Below, one piece after another: positions 1 to 9,430 of a stretch of DNA of 60,970 nucleotides. The notes beneath the pieces are model-generated. The model worked only from the letters and a program-made list of their open reading frames with translations, was not told where the DNA came from and made no database searches. The first letter of the stretch is position 1. Every line of letters begins with the position of its first letter. The position numbers and the translations under genes are program-made. Source of the DNA: an uncultured Planctomycetota bacterium (GTDB taxonomy: Bacteria; Planctomycetota; UBA1135; GCA-002686595); the NCBI GenBank assembly GCA_903928115.1, contig CAIYPP010000060.1, positions 1 to 60,970 of the forward strand, in the 5' to 3' direction.

Positions 1-1
1 C

Positions 2-3000
2 TACCGTCGCCTCGGTGGCGCCAAGGACTCGAACGTCAACAAGAACGACTTCGCGGTCGGCTACCCCTCGCCGCGCAACAGCGCGTCGACGGTCGGCACG
101 GGTCTCGCCGGTATCGGCATGCCCTTCCCGCTCTCCGTCGAGGAGCTGCAGGTCGTGCGCCTGCTCGTGACGCCCTTCGACGTCGCGACGAACCGTCCGA
201 GCGCGGGCCTCGCCGTCTCGGCCGACCTGACCTCGATCGGCGGCTCCGCTACGGCGGCGCTCGTCGACGACGGCACGAGCGGTGACGACCTCGCCGGCGA
301 CGGCATCTTCACGCTGCAGACGACCGTTGCCGCGGGCACGGCCACCGGCACGAAGAACCTGCCGCTGTCGTTCGTCGACACGGCCGGCCAGACCGGCGGC
401 ACGTTCCTGAACCTGCTGGTGGTTCCGACCACGACGCCGGACAACGACAACTGCCTCGGCGCTCAGGCCCTCACCCTCGGCACGCCGGTCTCGGGCACCT
501 ACACGGGCGCCCTGCCGGAGTCGAACCCGATGGCGACGGCGGCCACGCCGACGAGCTCGTCCCACAGCACGCGTCGCGGTCTGTGGTTCTCGGTCACGGG
601 TACCGGCAACACGCTGACGGCCTCGACCTGCGGCACGACGCCGGCGGTCGACTCGGTCATGGCGGTGTACGTCGGCACCTGCGACGGTCTCACGCAGATC
701 GTCGGCGGTGACGACAACGGCCCGGCCTGCGGCACGAGCACGAACGCCTCGGCGTCGTGGTGCTCGCAGCTCGGCGCGAACTACCTGATCTGGATCGCGC
801 CCTTCTCGGGCGGAGCCCAGACCTCGGCCTACAACCTCGTGGTGACCGACGGCGGCACGCCCTGCACGAGCGCGCTCCCGGCGAACATCTGCACGGGCGT
901 CGCGGGTCCCTACACGGAAGCGGAGCCGGGCTTCGGCCTCGCAGCCAACGACGGCTGCTTCTCGGCGCCCAACGGCTTCACGGACATCGCGACCCCGGGC
1001 TACCCGGGCGTCACGATCCGCGGCACGGGCCGCGGCATCTCCGGCAGCCGCGACGTCGACAGCTACCGCTTCCAGGCGACGGTGACGGACACGATCCAGA
1101 TCGTGCTCAACACCCTCGGCACGAACGCGCAGGCTCAGCTCCAGAAGCTGTCGGCCGGCGGCGCGTGCCCCTCGACGGCTCTGACGCCGGCGGCGAACAC
1201 GGCGCTCTTCGTCGTTCGCTGCGCCAACGGCATCCAGACCGTCAGCGCGCCGGTGGTGGCGGGTGACTGGTACGTGATCAACGTGATCACGGGCGTCGCC
1301 GTCCAGCAGACGCCTCCGGCCACGATCTTCGGCGGCCAGATGCCGGGTGGCACGACCTACCAGTACGAGATGTACGTCGACATCGGTGCTCCGCCGGCGA
1401 ACAACGCCTGCGCGAACGCCACGGCGCTGACGACGTCTCCGGTGGTGGGCAACCTCCTGAACGCCTCGAACGACGGCGCCTCGACGTGCGATGCCACCGG
1501 CAAAGACGTGTGGTACTCGTTCTTGGCGGGCGCGGACGCGGGCACCCTGAACCTCGAGACCTGCGGCTCGGCCACGGGTGACACGGTCATCTCGGTGTTC
1601 GATGCCTGCGGCGGCAACGAGCTGGCGTGCAACGACGACGACGCGACGTGCGCCAACCCGCTCGCGGCGAAGCTGTCGTTGGCGCTGGCGCCGAACCAGT
1701 CGATCCGCATCCGCGTGTCCGAGAAGAACTCGGGCGCCGGCGCGTTCACCCTGACGTGGAGCTACGTCGTGCCGCCGCCGGCGAACGACGAGTGCGCCAC
1801 GGCGACGGTGCTCGCGGCGGGCAGCACGTCGACGGTTGCCGACACGCGCTTCGCCACGCCGATCACGGCGACGGCCCCGGCTTCGAGCTGCCAGACGAGC
1901 CAGAGCCGCGACGTGTGGTTCAGCTGGACCTCGCAGGGTGCGGGCACGGTGCAGGTCGACACCTGCGGCGCGGCGCAGCCGGTGAGCGACTCGGTGATCA
2001 CGGTCTACACGGGTAGCTGTGGCTCGCTCACGCAAGTGGCGTGCGACGACGACACCTGTGCGACGCCGGGCCTCGCCAGCCAGGCGACGTTCACGGCGAC
2101 GTGCAACACGACCTACATCATCCGCGTGGCCCAGTACGGCACGAGCGTTCCGGCGACGGCTTGGACGCTGAACATCACGGCGCCGGGCTACACCGACACG
2201 GACGGCGACGGCAGCAACGACTGCGTCGACGGCTGCCCGAACGACGCCAACAAGACGGCGCCGGGCATCTGTGGCTGCGGCGTCTCCGACGTCGACACCG
2301 ACGGTGACGGCACGGCGGACTGCATCGACGGCTGCCCGAACGACCCGCTCAAGGTTGTCCCGGGTATCTGTGGCTGCGGCGTCTCCGACGCTGACACCGA
2401 CGGCGACGGTACGGCGGACTGCAACGACCTGTGCCCGAACGACCCGCTCAAGGTCGCCCCGGGTATCTGCGGCTGCGGCATCTCCGACGTCGACACCGAC
2501 GGTGACGGCACCGCGGACTGCAACGACGGCTGCCCGATCGACCCGAACAAGGTCGCCCCGGGTATCTGCGGCTGCGGCGTGGCCGACACCGACACCGACG
2601 GCGACGGTACGGCGGACTGCAACGACCTGTGCCCGAACGACCCGACGAAGGTCGTCCCCGGCCAGTGCGGCTGCGGCTTCCCCGACACCGACACGGACGG
2701 CGACGGCACGGCGGACTGCAACGACCTCTGCCCGAACGACTCGGGCAAGACGGCACCGGGCATCTGCGGCTGCGGCGTGGCCGACACCGACACGGATGGC
2801 GACGGCATCGCGGATTGCAACGACAACTGCGACGCGATCGCGAACCCGACGCAGGGTGACTGCGACCTCGACGGCATCGGTGATGCCTGCGAGATCGCGG
2901 CGGGCACGCAGCTCGACACCAACCTCAACGGCACGCCCGACAACTGTGAGCTCGGTACGGTCTTCCCGTACTGCACGGCGGGTACGTCGACGATCGGTTG

Positions 3001-3394
3001 CGTCGGCACGATGACGGCGACCGGCGTCCCGAGCGCCTCGGCCAACGCAGGCTTCGTGCTCCTCGGCACCGGCCTCAACGCCCAGCAGCAGTCGCTGATG
3101 CTCTACGGCGTCAACGGCCCCGTGGCGCTGGCTTGGGCTGCGGGCTCGAGCAGCTTCCGCTGCGTCCGTGCGCCGATGAAGCGCGTCGATCCGCTCAGCA
3201 GCGGCGGTACGGCCGGCACCTGCAGCGGTATCTACATCGTCGACTGGTTGGCTTGGATGGCGGCGCGCCCGACGGCGGTCGGCAACCCGCTGACGGCTGG
3301 CCGCGTGTTCAACGCCCAGATCTGGTACCGCGACGGCGCTGCGCCGGGCGGCGGCAACCTCACGAACGCCATCCAGTGGACGATGGCTCCGTGA
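2..3394 (+). CDS. Giant secreted repeat protein with thrombospondin-3-like repeats, 5' end outside the window
   Basis: The frame is open from the first bases, so the gene begins upstream. The first residues (DFAVGYPSPRNSAS) look like the end of a lamin-tail domain. An Ig-like segment follows (about 140-440), then at least three Cys-containing beta-sandwich domains of the 'ND.C..A' / 'DVW(Y/F)S' type (about 450-2190). Seven Asp-rich units of about 33 residues come next (about 2190-2850), each with DTDGDGTADC and GxCGCG. The end is a domain of about 145 residues starting YCTAGTST and ending IWYRD...QW. The Asp runs should bind calcium, as known for thrombospondin type 3 repeats. The same C-terminal domain ends the protein at the right edge of the window, so it may be a secretion or anchoring domain. 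Function is unknown; a surface or matrix protein is the natural inference. Confidence 0.85.
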   Translation, partial: YRRLGGAKDSNVNKNDFAVGYPSPRNSASTVGTGLAGIGMPFPLSVEELQVVRLLVTPFDVATNRPSAGLAVSADLTSIGGSATAALVDDGTSGDDLAGDGIFTLQTTVAAGTATGTKNLPLSFVDTAGQTGGTFLNLLVVPTTTPDNDNCLGAQALTLGTPVSGTYTGALPESNPMATAATPTSSSHSTRRGLWFSVTGTGNTLTASTCGTTPAVDSVMAVYVGTCDGLTQIVGGDDNGPACGTSTNASASWCSQLGANYLIWIAPFSGGAQTSAYNLVVTDGGTPCTSALPANICTGVAGPYTEAEPGFGLAANDGCFSAPNGFTDIATPGYPGVTIRGTGRGISGSRDVDSYRFQATVTDTIQIVLNTLGTNAQAQLQKLSAGGACPSTALTPAANTALFVVRCANGIQTVSAPVVAGDWYVINVITGVAVQQTPPATIFGGQMPGGTTYQYEMYVDIGAPPANNACANATALTTSPVVGNLLNASNDGASTCDATGKDVWYSFLAGADAGTLNLETCGSATGDTVISVFDACGGNELACNDDDATCANPLAAKLSLALAPNQSIRIRVSEKNSGAGAFTLTWSYVVPPPANDECATATVLAAGSTSTVADTRFATPITATAPASSCQTSQSRDVWFSWTSQGAGTVQVDTCGAAQPVSDSVITVYTGSCGSLTQVACDDDTCATPGLASQATFTATCNTTYIIRVAQYGTSVPATAWTLNITAPGYTDTDGDGSNDCVDGCPNDANKTAPGICGCGVSDVDTDGDGTADCIDGCPNDPLKVVPGICGCGVSDADTDGDGTADCNDLCPNDPLKVAPGICGCGISDVDTDGDGTADCNDGCPIDPNKVAPGICGCGVADTDTDGDGTADCNDLCPNDPTKVVPGQCGCGFPDTDTDGDGTADCNDLCPNDSGKTAPGICGCGVADTDTDGDGIADCNDNCDAIANPTQGDCDLDGIGDACEIAAGTQLDTNLNGTPDNCELGTVFPYCTAGTSTIGCVGTMTATGVPSASANAGFVLLGTGLNAQQQSLMLYGVNGPVALAWAAGSSSFRCVRAPMKRVDPLSSGGTAGTCSGIYIVDWLAWMAARPTAVGNPLTAGRVFNAQIWYRDGAAPGGGNLTNAIQWTMAP

Positions 3395-3446
3395 CAACCT
3401 GATCGGTAGGCGAGGCCCCACCTGGCCTCGCCCCTCCGACGAAAAA

Positions 3447-3480
3447 CAGGGGGCGCCTCGCGCGAGCGAGGCGCCCCCTG
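3447..3480. terminator. Bidirectional intrinsic terminator between convergent genes
   Basis: A perfect 15-bp stem with a GCGA loop. On the minus strand it is followed by a run of five T, so it best terminates the selA-MATE-selD transcript; it also lies 53 bases after the stop of the plus-strand gene. The rest of the 240-base gap (3395-3634) shows nothing else. Confidence 0.85.
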
Positions 3481-3634
3481 CTGCTTCTGCGCGAGCACGA
3501 TGCGGAGCGCTGCTACGCGCGCTTCAACTACGAAGCGCCCCCAGTTGCCGAGGCGGCACGAACCGTTCCCTCGCGACTCACTCGACCGCCGGTCCGGACC
3601 GCGGCGAGCGCGTCGAGCGCTGCGCAGCCGGGAA

Positions 3635-4699
3635 CTAGCGGAGCTCGACGTGCACGCCGCTGTGCGGCAGGAGCTCGCCGATCGGCGCCACGAGCTGGTC
3701 GCGCGCTGCGAGCTCCCGCTCCAGCAGCGCCGCCTTGCCCGCGGGGATCGCGATCAACAGACCGCCCGAAGTCTCCGCGTCGAAGAGCAGGCTCGTGCGC
3801 GCCTCGTCGAGTCCTCCCGCAACGGAGACCTCGGTCGCGAGCGTCGTGCGGCCCCGCTTGGCCCCGCCGGAGTTCAGGCCGCGCCGGGACAGTTCCAAGA
3901 CGTCCCCGAAGAGCGGCACTCGCGCGCTCTCGATGCGCAAGGTGACGCCGCTCGCCGCCGCGATGTTGCGGCCATGGCCGACGAGGCCGAAGCCCGTCAC
4001 GTCGGTGCAGGCGCGAGCGCCTGCGGCGACCATGGCGGCGCAGGCTCGGTCGTTGAGCGTCGCCATCTGCTCGGCCGCCGGGCGCAGCTCGGCCCAGCCG
4101 ATCGCGCCCTTCTTGGCAGCCGTTGTCATCGTGCCCATGCCGAGCGGCTTGGTGAGGTAGAGCACGTCGCCGACGCGGGCTCCGCTGTTCGCAGTCATGC
4201 GATCAGGGTCGACGATCCCGGTCACCGAGAAGCCGAACTGGATCTGACCCTGCACCGTATGGCCGCCGGCGATGCTCGCCCCAGCCTCGTGAATCTTGTC
4301 GAAGCCGCCGCGGTGGATCTCCTCGACCCACTCGGCGGGGAAATCCTTCGGCAGCGAGGCGAGCGTGAGCGCGCTCAAGGGACGGCCCCCCATCGCGTAC
4401 ACGTCCGACAGCGAGTTCGCGGCGGCGATCGCCCCGTAGAAATAGGGGTCTTCCACCACGGGCGGGAAGAAGTCGACCGTGAGGACCAGCGCGAGCCGCA
4501 CGCCCGCGGGCAAGCCCTCGGCCTGCCCCAAGAGGACGACGCCGGCGTCGTCCATCGTCTGGGGTCCGACGAGCAGTCGCTCGTCTGGCTTCGAGCTGAG
4601 GCCGCGCAGGACCTGCGCGAGCTGCCCTTGCGGCAGCTTGCCCGCTCAGCCCGCGCAGTCGGCGTAGTCGACGAGGCGCTTGTGTTCGTGACCGGTCAT
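3635..4699 (-). CDS. selD: Selenide, water dikinase SelD, itself a selenoprotein (in-frame TGA read as Sec)
   Basis: SelD makes selenophosphate from selenide and ATP, the selenium donor for Sec-tRNA and selenouridine. A naive reading starts at 4555 and loses the active site. From the ATG at 4697-4699 the frame runs MTGHEHKRLVDYADCAG-[TGA]-AGKLPQGQLAQ and then continues as normal SelD (LLVGPQT.DDAGV, TVDFFPPVVEDP, AAANSLSDVYAMGG, GFGLVGHG). The TGA (4646-4648, codon 18) lies exactly where the family has its catalytic Cys or Sec, so the product is 354 residues including Sec. A TACACT box seven bases before the ATG supports this start. selA lies two genes upstream. Recoding is inferred; no gene for SelB or tRNA-Sec is in the window. 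Confidence 0.92.
4620..4638 (-). promoter_or_regulatory. Candidate bacterial SECIS hairpin in selD mRNA
   Basis: A perfect 7-bp stem (AGCTGCC / GGCAGCT) with loop GCAAG lies inside the coding sequence, its loop starting 15 bases after the TGA. A small loop with G in its first two positions just downstream of UGA fits the bacterial SECIS consensus; the distance is at the short end of the usual range. SelB binding is inferred. Confidence 0.6.
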
Positions 4700-4706
4700 G
4701 GGCGGG

Positions 4707-4712
4707 AGTGTA
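4707..4712 (-). promoter_or_regulatory. -10-like box of selD (leaderless start)
   Basis: TACACT followed by exactly seven bases and the ATG of selD. It lies just upstream of the end of the MATE gene spacing, so selD may be transcribed alone as well as from the selA promoter. Confidence 0.5.
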
Positions 4713-4726
4713 CGCCCGTCGCGACC

Positions 4727-6097
4727 TCAAGTCGCCGATCGCTCGGCGATCCCACGCGCCGTCGCCGGGCCGCGCACGGCCACCCAGACCACGAGGCTGA
4801 CGGCGACCGCCGCGACCCCCGAAGCGATCCCCCACCAGATCCCCGCGAGTCCCAGTCCCGCGGGGAAGGCGAGGTAGTAGCCGAGCGGAAGCCCGAGCGC
4901 GTAGTAGCCGAGCAGATTTGCCACGGCAGTAGCTCCCGTACGACCGATCGCGCGCAGCACACCCGCCGCAACGACTTGCAAGCCGTCGAAGAGCTGGAAC
5001 GCGGCCGCGATCGGCAGGATCGAGGCGGCGAGCGCGATCACGGCGGGGTCCTCCGAGTAGGCGAGGGCCAGCGGCTCCCGCACCATCAGGAAGACCAAGG
5101 CGGAGGCGCTCATCAGTCCAGCTCCGAGCAGGAGCGCGGCCCACGCGGCCTTTTGCGCCTCGCGCGGATGCCCCGCGCCCACCAGATTCCCCACGCGGGT
5201 CACCACCGCGAGACCGACGCCGAGCGGGAGCATGAAGGAGATCGACGCGAGGTTGAGCACGACGGAGTTCGCCGCGAGCGCCTCCTTGCCGAGCCAGCCC
5301 GCCCAGAGACCCGCCACGTGAAAGCCCCAGATCTCCGCCGCGAAGTGCAGGCCGATCGGCACGCCGACCGCGAGGATCGCGCGCAGCTCCCGCGGATCGA
5401 GCGCCGCTCGGCTCCACGGCACCCAAGCCTTGTCACATAGCCGGCCACGGCGCATCAAGAAGAGCATGGCGAGCGGCATGCAGCACTGAACGATCGACGT
5501 GGCGATGCCGGAGCCGACCGCACCGAGCTCGGGGCAGCCGAGGTGGCCAAAGATCAGCGCCCAGTTGAGCACCACGTTGAGCACGTTGGCGCCGAGCGCA
5601 ACCCACAGCGCTGGCCGCAGGATGCCACGCGACTGCAGGTACTGCCGCTGCGCCGTGTAGATCAGAAACAGCGGGATCGAGGGCAGCTGGACGAGGACGT
5701 AGTCGTGGGCGATGGCGGCGACCGCGGGGTCTTGGCGCATCAGGAGGAGGAAGTCCTCCACCCAGAGCCAGATGAGCGCCACCGGAAGCGCGGTCACGAG
5801 CGCGAGCACGACTCCACGCTGGAGCCCGAGCGCCAAGCCACGCGCGTCCCGTGCGCCGTGGGCCTGTGCGAGGAACGGGTCGATCCCGAGCACGAGCCCC
5901 ATCGCGATCATCGCGGTGCCGATCTTGCAGATGTTGCCGAGCGCGACCGCGCCGACAGCGTCCACCCCGTAGCGGCCGACCATCATCAAGTCGACGACGC
6001 CGAGCGACATCATCGAGAGTTGCGTGAGCATGATCGGCCACGCGAGCGCGAGCAGCGCGCGAAGCTCCGCTCGCACCGTAGTGTTCGTCACGATCAT
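4727..6097 (-). CDS. MATE-family multidrug/cation efflux transporter
   Basis: An integral membrane antiporter with about 12 hydrophobic segments (456 residues). MATE (NorM/DinF-type) features include the first helix 'LAWPIMLTQLSMM', the motif VDLMMVGRYG and VGNLVGAG in the second half. MATE proteins expel cationic or organic compounds using Na+ or H+; the substrate here is not predictable. It sits between selA and selD, 27 bases before selD. Whether it has a selenium-related role is open. Start: an ATG at 6124 is in frame, but it lies inside a TATGCT box (6120-6125). I prefer the ATG at 6097, which would leave a leader of about 15 bases. Confidence 0.88.
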   Translation of the reverse strand: MIVTNTTVRAELRALLALAWPIMLTQLSMMSLGVVDLMMVGRYGVDAVGAVALGNICKIGTAMIAMGLVLGIDPFLAQAHGARDARGLALGLQRGVVLALVTALPVALIWLWVEDFLLLMRQDPAVAAIAHDYVLVQLPSIPLFLIYTAQRQYLQSRGILRPALWVALGANVLNVVLNWALIFGHLGCPELGAVGSGIATSIVQCCMPLAMLFLMRRGRLCDKAWVPWSRAALDPRELRAILAVGVPIGLHFAAEIWGFHVAGLWAGWLGKEALAANSVVLNLASISFMLPLGVGLAVVTRVGNLVGAGHPREAQKAAWAALLLGAGLMSASALVFLMVREPLALAYSEDPAVIALAASILPIAAAFQLFDGLQVVAAGVLRAIGRTGATAVANLLGYYALGLPLGYYLAFPAGLGLAGIWWGIASGVAAVAVSLVVWVAVRGPATARGIAERSAT

Positions 6098-6158
6098 GTC
6101 TGCCGCACCGAAGCGGGAGAGCATAGTCGCGCGAAGGGCGCGATCCGAGCGTGCAGGG

Positions 6159-7592
6159 CTAGGCGAGGACGCTTCGCAGCGCCTTCAGCAGCAGTTCCTC
6201 GTCGCCGGGGAGCAGGGAACGGGGATCGAGGAGCAGCGCGTCGTCTTGAACGCGCGCGAAGACGGGCGGCTCGGCGCGACGCAGCGCCGCGGCGAGGGCC
6301 GCGGGCTTCCAGCTCTCGTGCGTGAGTCGCACGGCAAACGTCGGCAAGAAAACTCCCGGAGCTGCGCCGCTGCCAGGCTGCGAGCGCTCGGGGATCACCG
6401 CGACCGTGCAGCGCGGAAGGTTGGCGAGCGCCGCGGCGATGCGCTCCGCGCTCGGACGAAGCTCGTCCGCGCTCGCGCGCAACATCGCGCGCGAAGGAAC
6501 CTCGTCGCCGCGACCTGCGAGGTACAGCTCCAGAGTCCGCTCGAGGCCCGCGATGGTCACCTTGTCGAGCCGCAGCGCGCGGTAGACAGGATTCTTGCGC
6601 AGCGCCGCGATCGCCGCGCGCTTGCCGACGAGCATGCCGGACTGGGGGCCACCGAAAAGCTTATCCCCTGAGAAACACACGACGTCGACGCCGCTCGCAA
6701 CAGCATCGCGCACGCGCGGCTCGTCCCCCATGACGTCGGGCAGCGCAGCCACGTCGTCGCCTTCGATGAGGCCCGAGCCGAGGTCGAACGCCGTCGGAAG
6801 CGCGAGCTCGCGTCCGAGCTCCGCGAGCTCGCGCGGCGTCACCTCTTCCGTGAAACCCTCGACGCGGAAGTTCGAGGTGTGAACCTTCATCAGGAGCGAG
6901 GTGCGCTCGCCCGCGGCCGCACGATAGTCCGCGATGCGCGTGCGATTGGTCGTGCCGACCTCGCGCAACACCACGCCGGCGCGCTCCATGACGTCGGGTA
7001 CGCGGAACGAGCCGCCGATCTCGACGAGTTCACCGCGGCTCACGATCACCTCGTCGCGCTTGCCGCGAGCGAGATACGTGTTGAGCAGGAGATAGACGGC
7101 AGCGGCGCAGTTGTTGACCACGATGCCGGCTTCGGCCCCGGTCATGCGCCGCAGAAGCTCCGAGAGCCGGTCGTCGCGCTGGTTGCGCTCGCCACTCTCG
7201 CGATCGACCTCGAGCACGCAGTAGGAGCCCGCGACATTCGCCATCGCGGAGGCAGCTTCGCGGTGCAGCGGAGCGCGGCCGAGGCCCGTGTGCAGGACGA
7301 CCCCGGTCGCATTCACCACGCGGACGATTCCGGCACGGCCTTCGCGCTCGACCGCGCGGCGCAGCTCATCCACGAGGGCCGTGCCGGCCAAGCGGGCGGA
7401 GAGCCCCGTCGCGTCGAGCTTGCCGGCCTTGATCTCCGCACGCCAACGCTCGATCAGCTCGCGCAGGAAACCGAGCCAGACCTCGCGCGACACGCGTGGA
7501 GCGAGCGCCGCGAGCCGCGGGTCGTGCAGGAGCTCCTCGATCGACGGAAGCAGCCGGAAGGCATCCTTGGAGGCGTCGGCGCGAGAGGACAT
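6159..7592 (-). CDS. selA: L-seryl-tRNA(Sec) selenium transferase SelA
   Basis: A PLP enzyme that turns Ser-tRNA(Sec) into Sec-tRNA(Sec) using selenophosphate. The 477-residue product has family marks in order: N-terminal 'LLPSIEELL', VNATGVVLHTGLGRAPL, the His-less cofactor region, and the PLP lysine motif FSGDKLFGGPQSG. It ends with a normal C-terminal domain. The ATG at 7592 is chosen over those at 7628 and 7604 because TATGCT lies exactly seven bases before it. It is first in the selA - MATE - selD run and divergent from recJ. Together with the recoded selD it shows that the organism uses selenocysteine. Confidence 0.93.
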   Translation of the reverse strand: MSSRADASKDAFRLLPSIEELLHDPRLAALAPRVSREVWLGFLRELIERWRAEIKAGKLDATGLSARLAGTALVDELRRAVEREGRAGIVRVVNATGVVLHTGLGRAPLHREAASAMANVAGSYCVLEVDRESGERNQRDDRLSELLRRMTGAEAGIVVNNCAAAVYLLLNTYLARGKRDEVIVSRGELVEIGGSFRVPDVMERAGVVLREVGTTNRTRIADYRAAAGERTSLLMKVHTSNFRVEGFTEEVTPRELAELGRELALPTAFDLGSGLIEGDDVAALPDVMGDEPRVRDAVASGVDVVCFSGDKLFGGPQSGMLVGKRAAIAALRKNPVYRALRLDKVTIAGLERTLELYLAGRGDEVPSRAMLRASADELRPSAERIAAALANLPRCTVAVIPERSQPGSGAAPGVFLPTFAVRLTHESWKPAALAAALRRAEPPVFARVQDDALLLDPRSLLPGDEELLLKALRSVLA

Positions 7593-7599
7593 GGAGACG

Positions 7600-7605
7600 A
7601 GCATA
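7600..7605 (-). promoter_or_regulatory. -10-like box of selA (leaderless start)
   Basis: TATGCT, seven bases, then ATG of selA. No convincing -35 element is visible. Confidence 0.5.
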
Positions 7606-7658
7606 GGGCGCGGGCCACTTCGGCGCATCGGCGGCGGGGAAACGCGGTTCCGTGGGGC

Positions 7659-7664
7659 TAGAAT
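7659..7664 (+). promoter_or_regulatory. -10-like box of recJ (leaderless start)
   Basis: TAGAAT, seven bases, then the GTG of recJ. The selA and recJ boxes face away from each other within about 60 bases. Confidence 0.5.
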
Positions 7665-7671
7665 CCCGCCC

Positions 7672-9420
7672 GTGAATCGACCCTGGAAGCTGCGCCGCCC
7701 GGAGCGCGAACGAGTTCAAGGCCTCGTTCGTCGCCACAGCGTCACCGAAGTCGTCGCGCGCATCCTCGCAGCCCGCGGGCACGAGGGTGGTGACGAGACG
7801 GCACGCCACCTCGAGGCGAGCCTGCACGCGCTCAACGATCCGCTGGACTTGCCGGACATGGCGGCTGCGACCGAGCGCATCGCGCAGGCGGTCGAGCGAC
7901 GCGAGCGCATCCTCGTGCACGGCGACTACGACGTCGACGGGGTGACGGGAACGGTCTTACTGATGCGGCTCTTCGCGCTGATCGGCGCGGATGCCGTGTG
8001 GCACATCCCCCACAGGCTCCACGACGGCTACTCCTTCGGCGAGCACTCCGTGGCCAAGGCCCGCGAGACGGGCGCCAAGCTCGTGATCAGCGTCGACAAC
8101 GGCACAGCGGCGCGCGAGACGATCGCGCAGCTCGCGGCGATCGGGGTCGACACGATCGTGACCGACCACCACGAACCGCCGCTCGGCGAGCTCCCGCGCG
8201 CGGTCGCCATCGTCAACCCCAAGTTGCCGAGCTCGCGCTATCCGTTCCGAGAGCTTTGCGGCGCGGGAGTCGCGTTCAAGCTCGCGTGGGGCGTTGCGCA
8301 GCGCATGAGCGGCGCGCGCAAGGTGCGCGAGGACCTCAAGCAGTTCCTGATCGATGCGATGTCGTACGTCGCCGTCGCGACGGTGTGCGACGTGGTTCCC
8401 CTGCGCCACGAGAATCGCGTGCTCGCGCGGCACGGCTTCAAGGCCCTCGAAGGAACGGCCAACATCGGCCTGCGCGCGCTGCTCGCGAGCTGTGGGCTCG
8501 GCGAGAACAAGCTCGTGGCCGAAGACGTCGGCTTCAAGGTCGGACCGCGACTGAATGCAGCGGGCCGCTTGGACAGCGCGGCGCTCGCCGTCGAGCTGCT
8601 CCTCTGCGAAGACGCCGCGCGCGCGAAGAGCCTCGCGGAGCGCCTCGGCGCGCTCAACGAAGAGCGTCGGCGGATCGAGTCCGAGCTGTGCGAGCAGGCG
8701 TATGCGCAGGCGCAGGCCTACGCGGATGTGCGCGAGCACCCCGTGCTCGTGCTCGCGGGACAACAATGGCATCAAGGCGTGGTCGGCATCGTCGCGGCGC
8801 GCGTGACGCAGCGCTTCCAACGCCCCTCGCTCGTCATCGGACTCGATGGCGACCGCGGGCGAGGCAGCGCACGCTCGGTCACGGGCTTCGACATGCTCGC
8901 GGCCATGCACGGCGCGAAGGACCACTTCGTGCGCTACGGAGGGCACGCGCAGGCCGCGGGCTGCGAAGTCGAAGCGCACAAGATCGACGCCGTGCGCCTC
9001 TCGATGCGCCAACGCGCGAGCGAGCTGCTCGACGGACGCACCCATGAAGTTCAAGCGCTGTGGATCGACAGCGAAGTCGGGTTCGAGCAGCTCGACGAAT
9101 CGCTCATGGCGGAACTCGATCGACTCGAGCCCTTCGGCGCGGAGAACGAGAAGCCGGTGCTCGTCTCGGGCGATGTGCGGCTCGCGGAACCGCCGCGCGT
9201 CATCGGACAGGACCGCACGCACCTGATCCTCAAGCTGCGACGCGGCAATCGTGTGCTGAAGACCATGGCCTTCGGGATGGCGGCGCGCCTGCCGGAGCTT
9301 CAGATGGGCGTGCCGCTGCACATCGTGCACACGCCGCGCTGGAACTACTTCCGCGGCGAACGCTCGATGGAGCTCGTGCTCCACGACTTCCGCGCGGGCG
9401 ACGTACCGACGCTCGGCTGA
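7672..9420 (+). CDS. recJ: Single-stranded-DNA-specific 5'-3' exonuclease RecJ
   Basis: RecJ degrades single-stranded DNA from 5' ends in RecF recombination and mismatch repair. The 582-residue protein, of normal length, shows the DHH-family metal motifs HGDYDVDGVTG, VDNGTAA and TDHHE, then the DHHA1 motif YGGHAQAAG and a C-terminal OB-like domain. A longer frame is open upstream, but the GTG at 7672 follows TAGAAT by seven bases and gives the usual N-terminus ending before the first motif. The gene is convergent with the next one (10-base gap). Confidence 0.93.
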   Translation: MNRPWKLRRPERERVQGLVRRHSVTEVVARILAARGHEGGDETARHLEASLHALNDPLDLPDMAAATERIAQAVERRERILVHGDYDVDGVTGTVLLMRLFALIGADAVWHIPHRLHDGYSFGEHSVAKARETGAKLVISVDNGTAARETIAQLAAIGVDTIVTDHHEPPLGELPRAVAIVNPKLPSSRYPFRELCGAGVAFKLAWGVAQRMSGARKVREDLKQFLIDAMSYVAVATVCDVVPLRHENRVLARHGFKALEGTANIGLRALLASCGLGENKLVAEDVGFKVGPRLNAAGRLDSAALAVELLLCEDAARAKSLAERLGALNEERRRIESELCEQAYAQAQAYADVREHPVLVLAGQQWHQGVVGIVAARVTQRFQRPSLVIGLDGDRGRGSARSVTGFDMLAAMHGAKDHFVRYGGHAQAAGCEVEAHKIDAVRLSMRQRASELLDGRTHEVQALWIDSEVGFEQLDESLMAELDRLEPFGAENEKPVLVSGDVRLAEPPRVIGQDRTHLILKLRRGNRVLKTMAFGMAARLPELQMGVPLHIVHTPRWNYFRGERSMELVLHDFRAGDVPTLG

Positions 9421-9430
9421 GCTCTCACGC

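Noticed and set aside
4646..4648. selD as a pseudogene broken by TGA
   Set aside because: Sequence before and after is typical SelD, TGA sits at the Sec position, selA is adjacent and a SECIS-like hairpin follows.
3500..5440. 646-residue plus-strand frame
   Set aside because: It is an Arg/Glu/His-rich shadow of selD and the MATE gene; no start context or domain.
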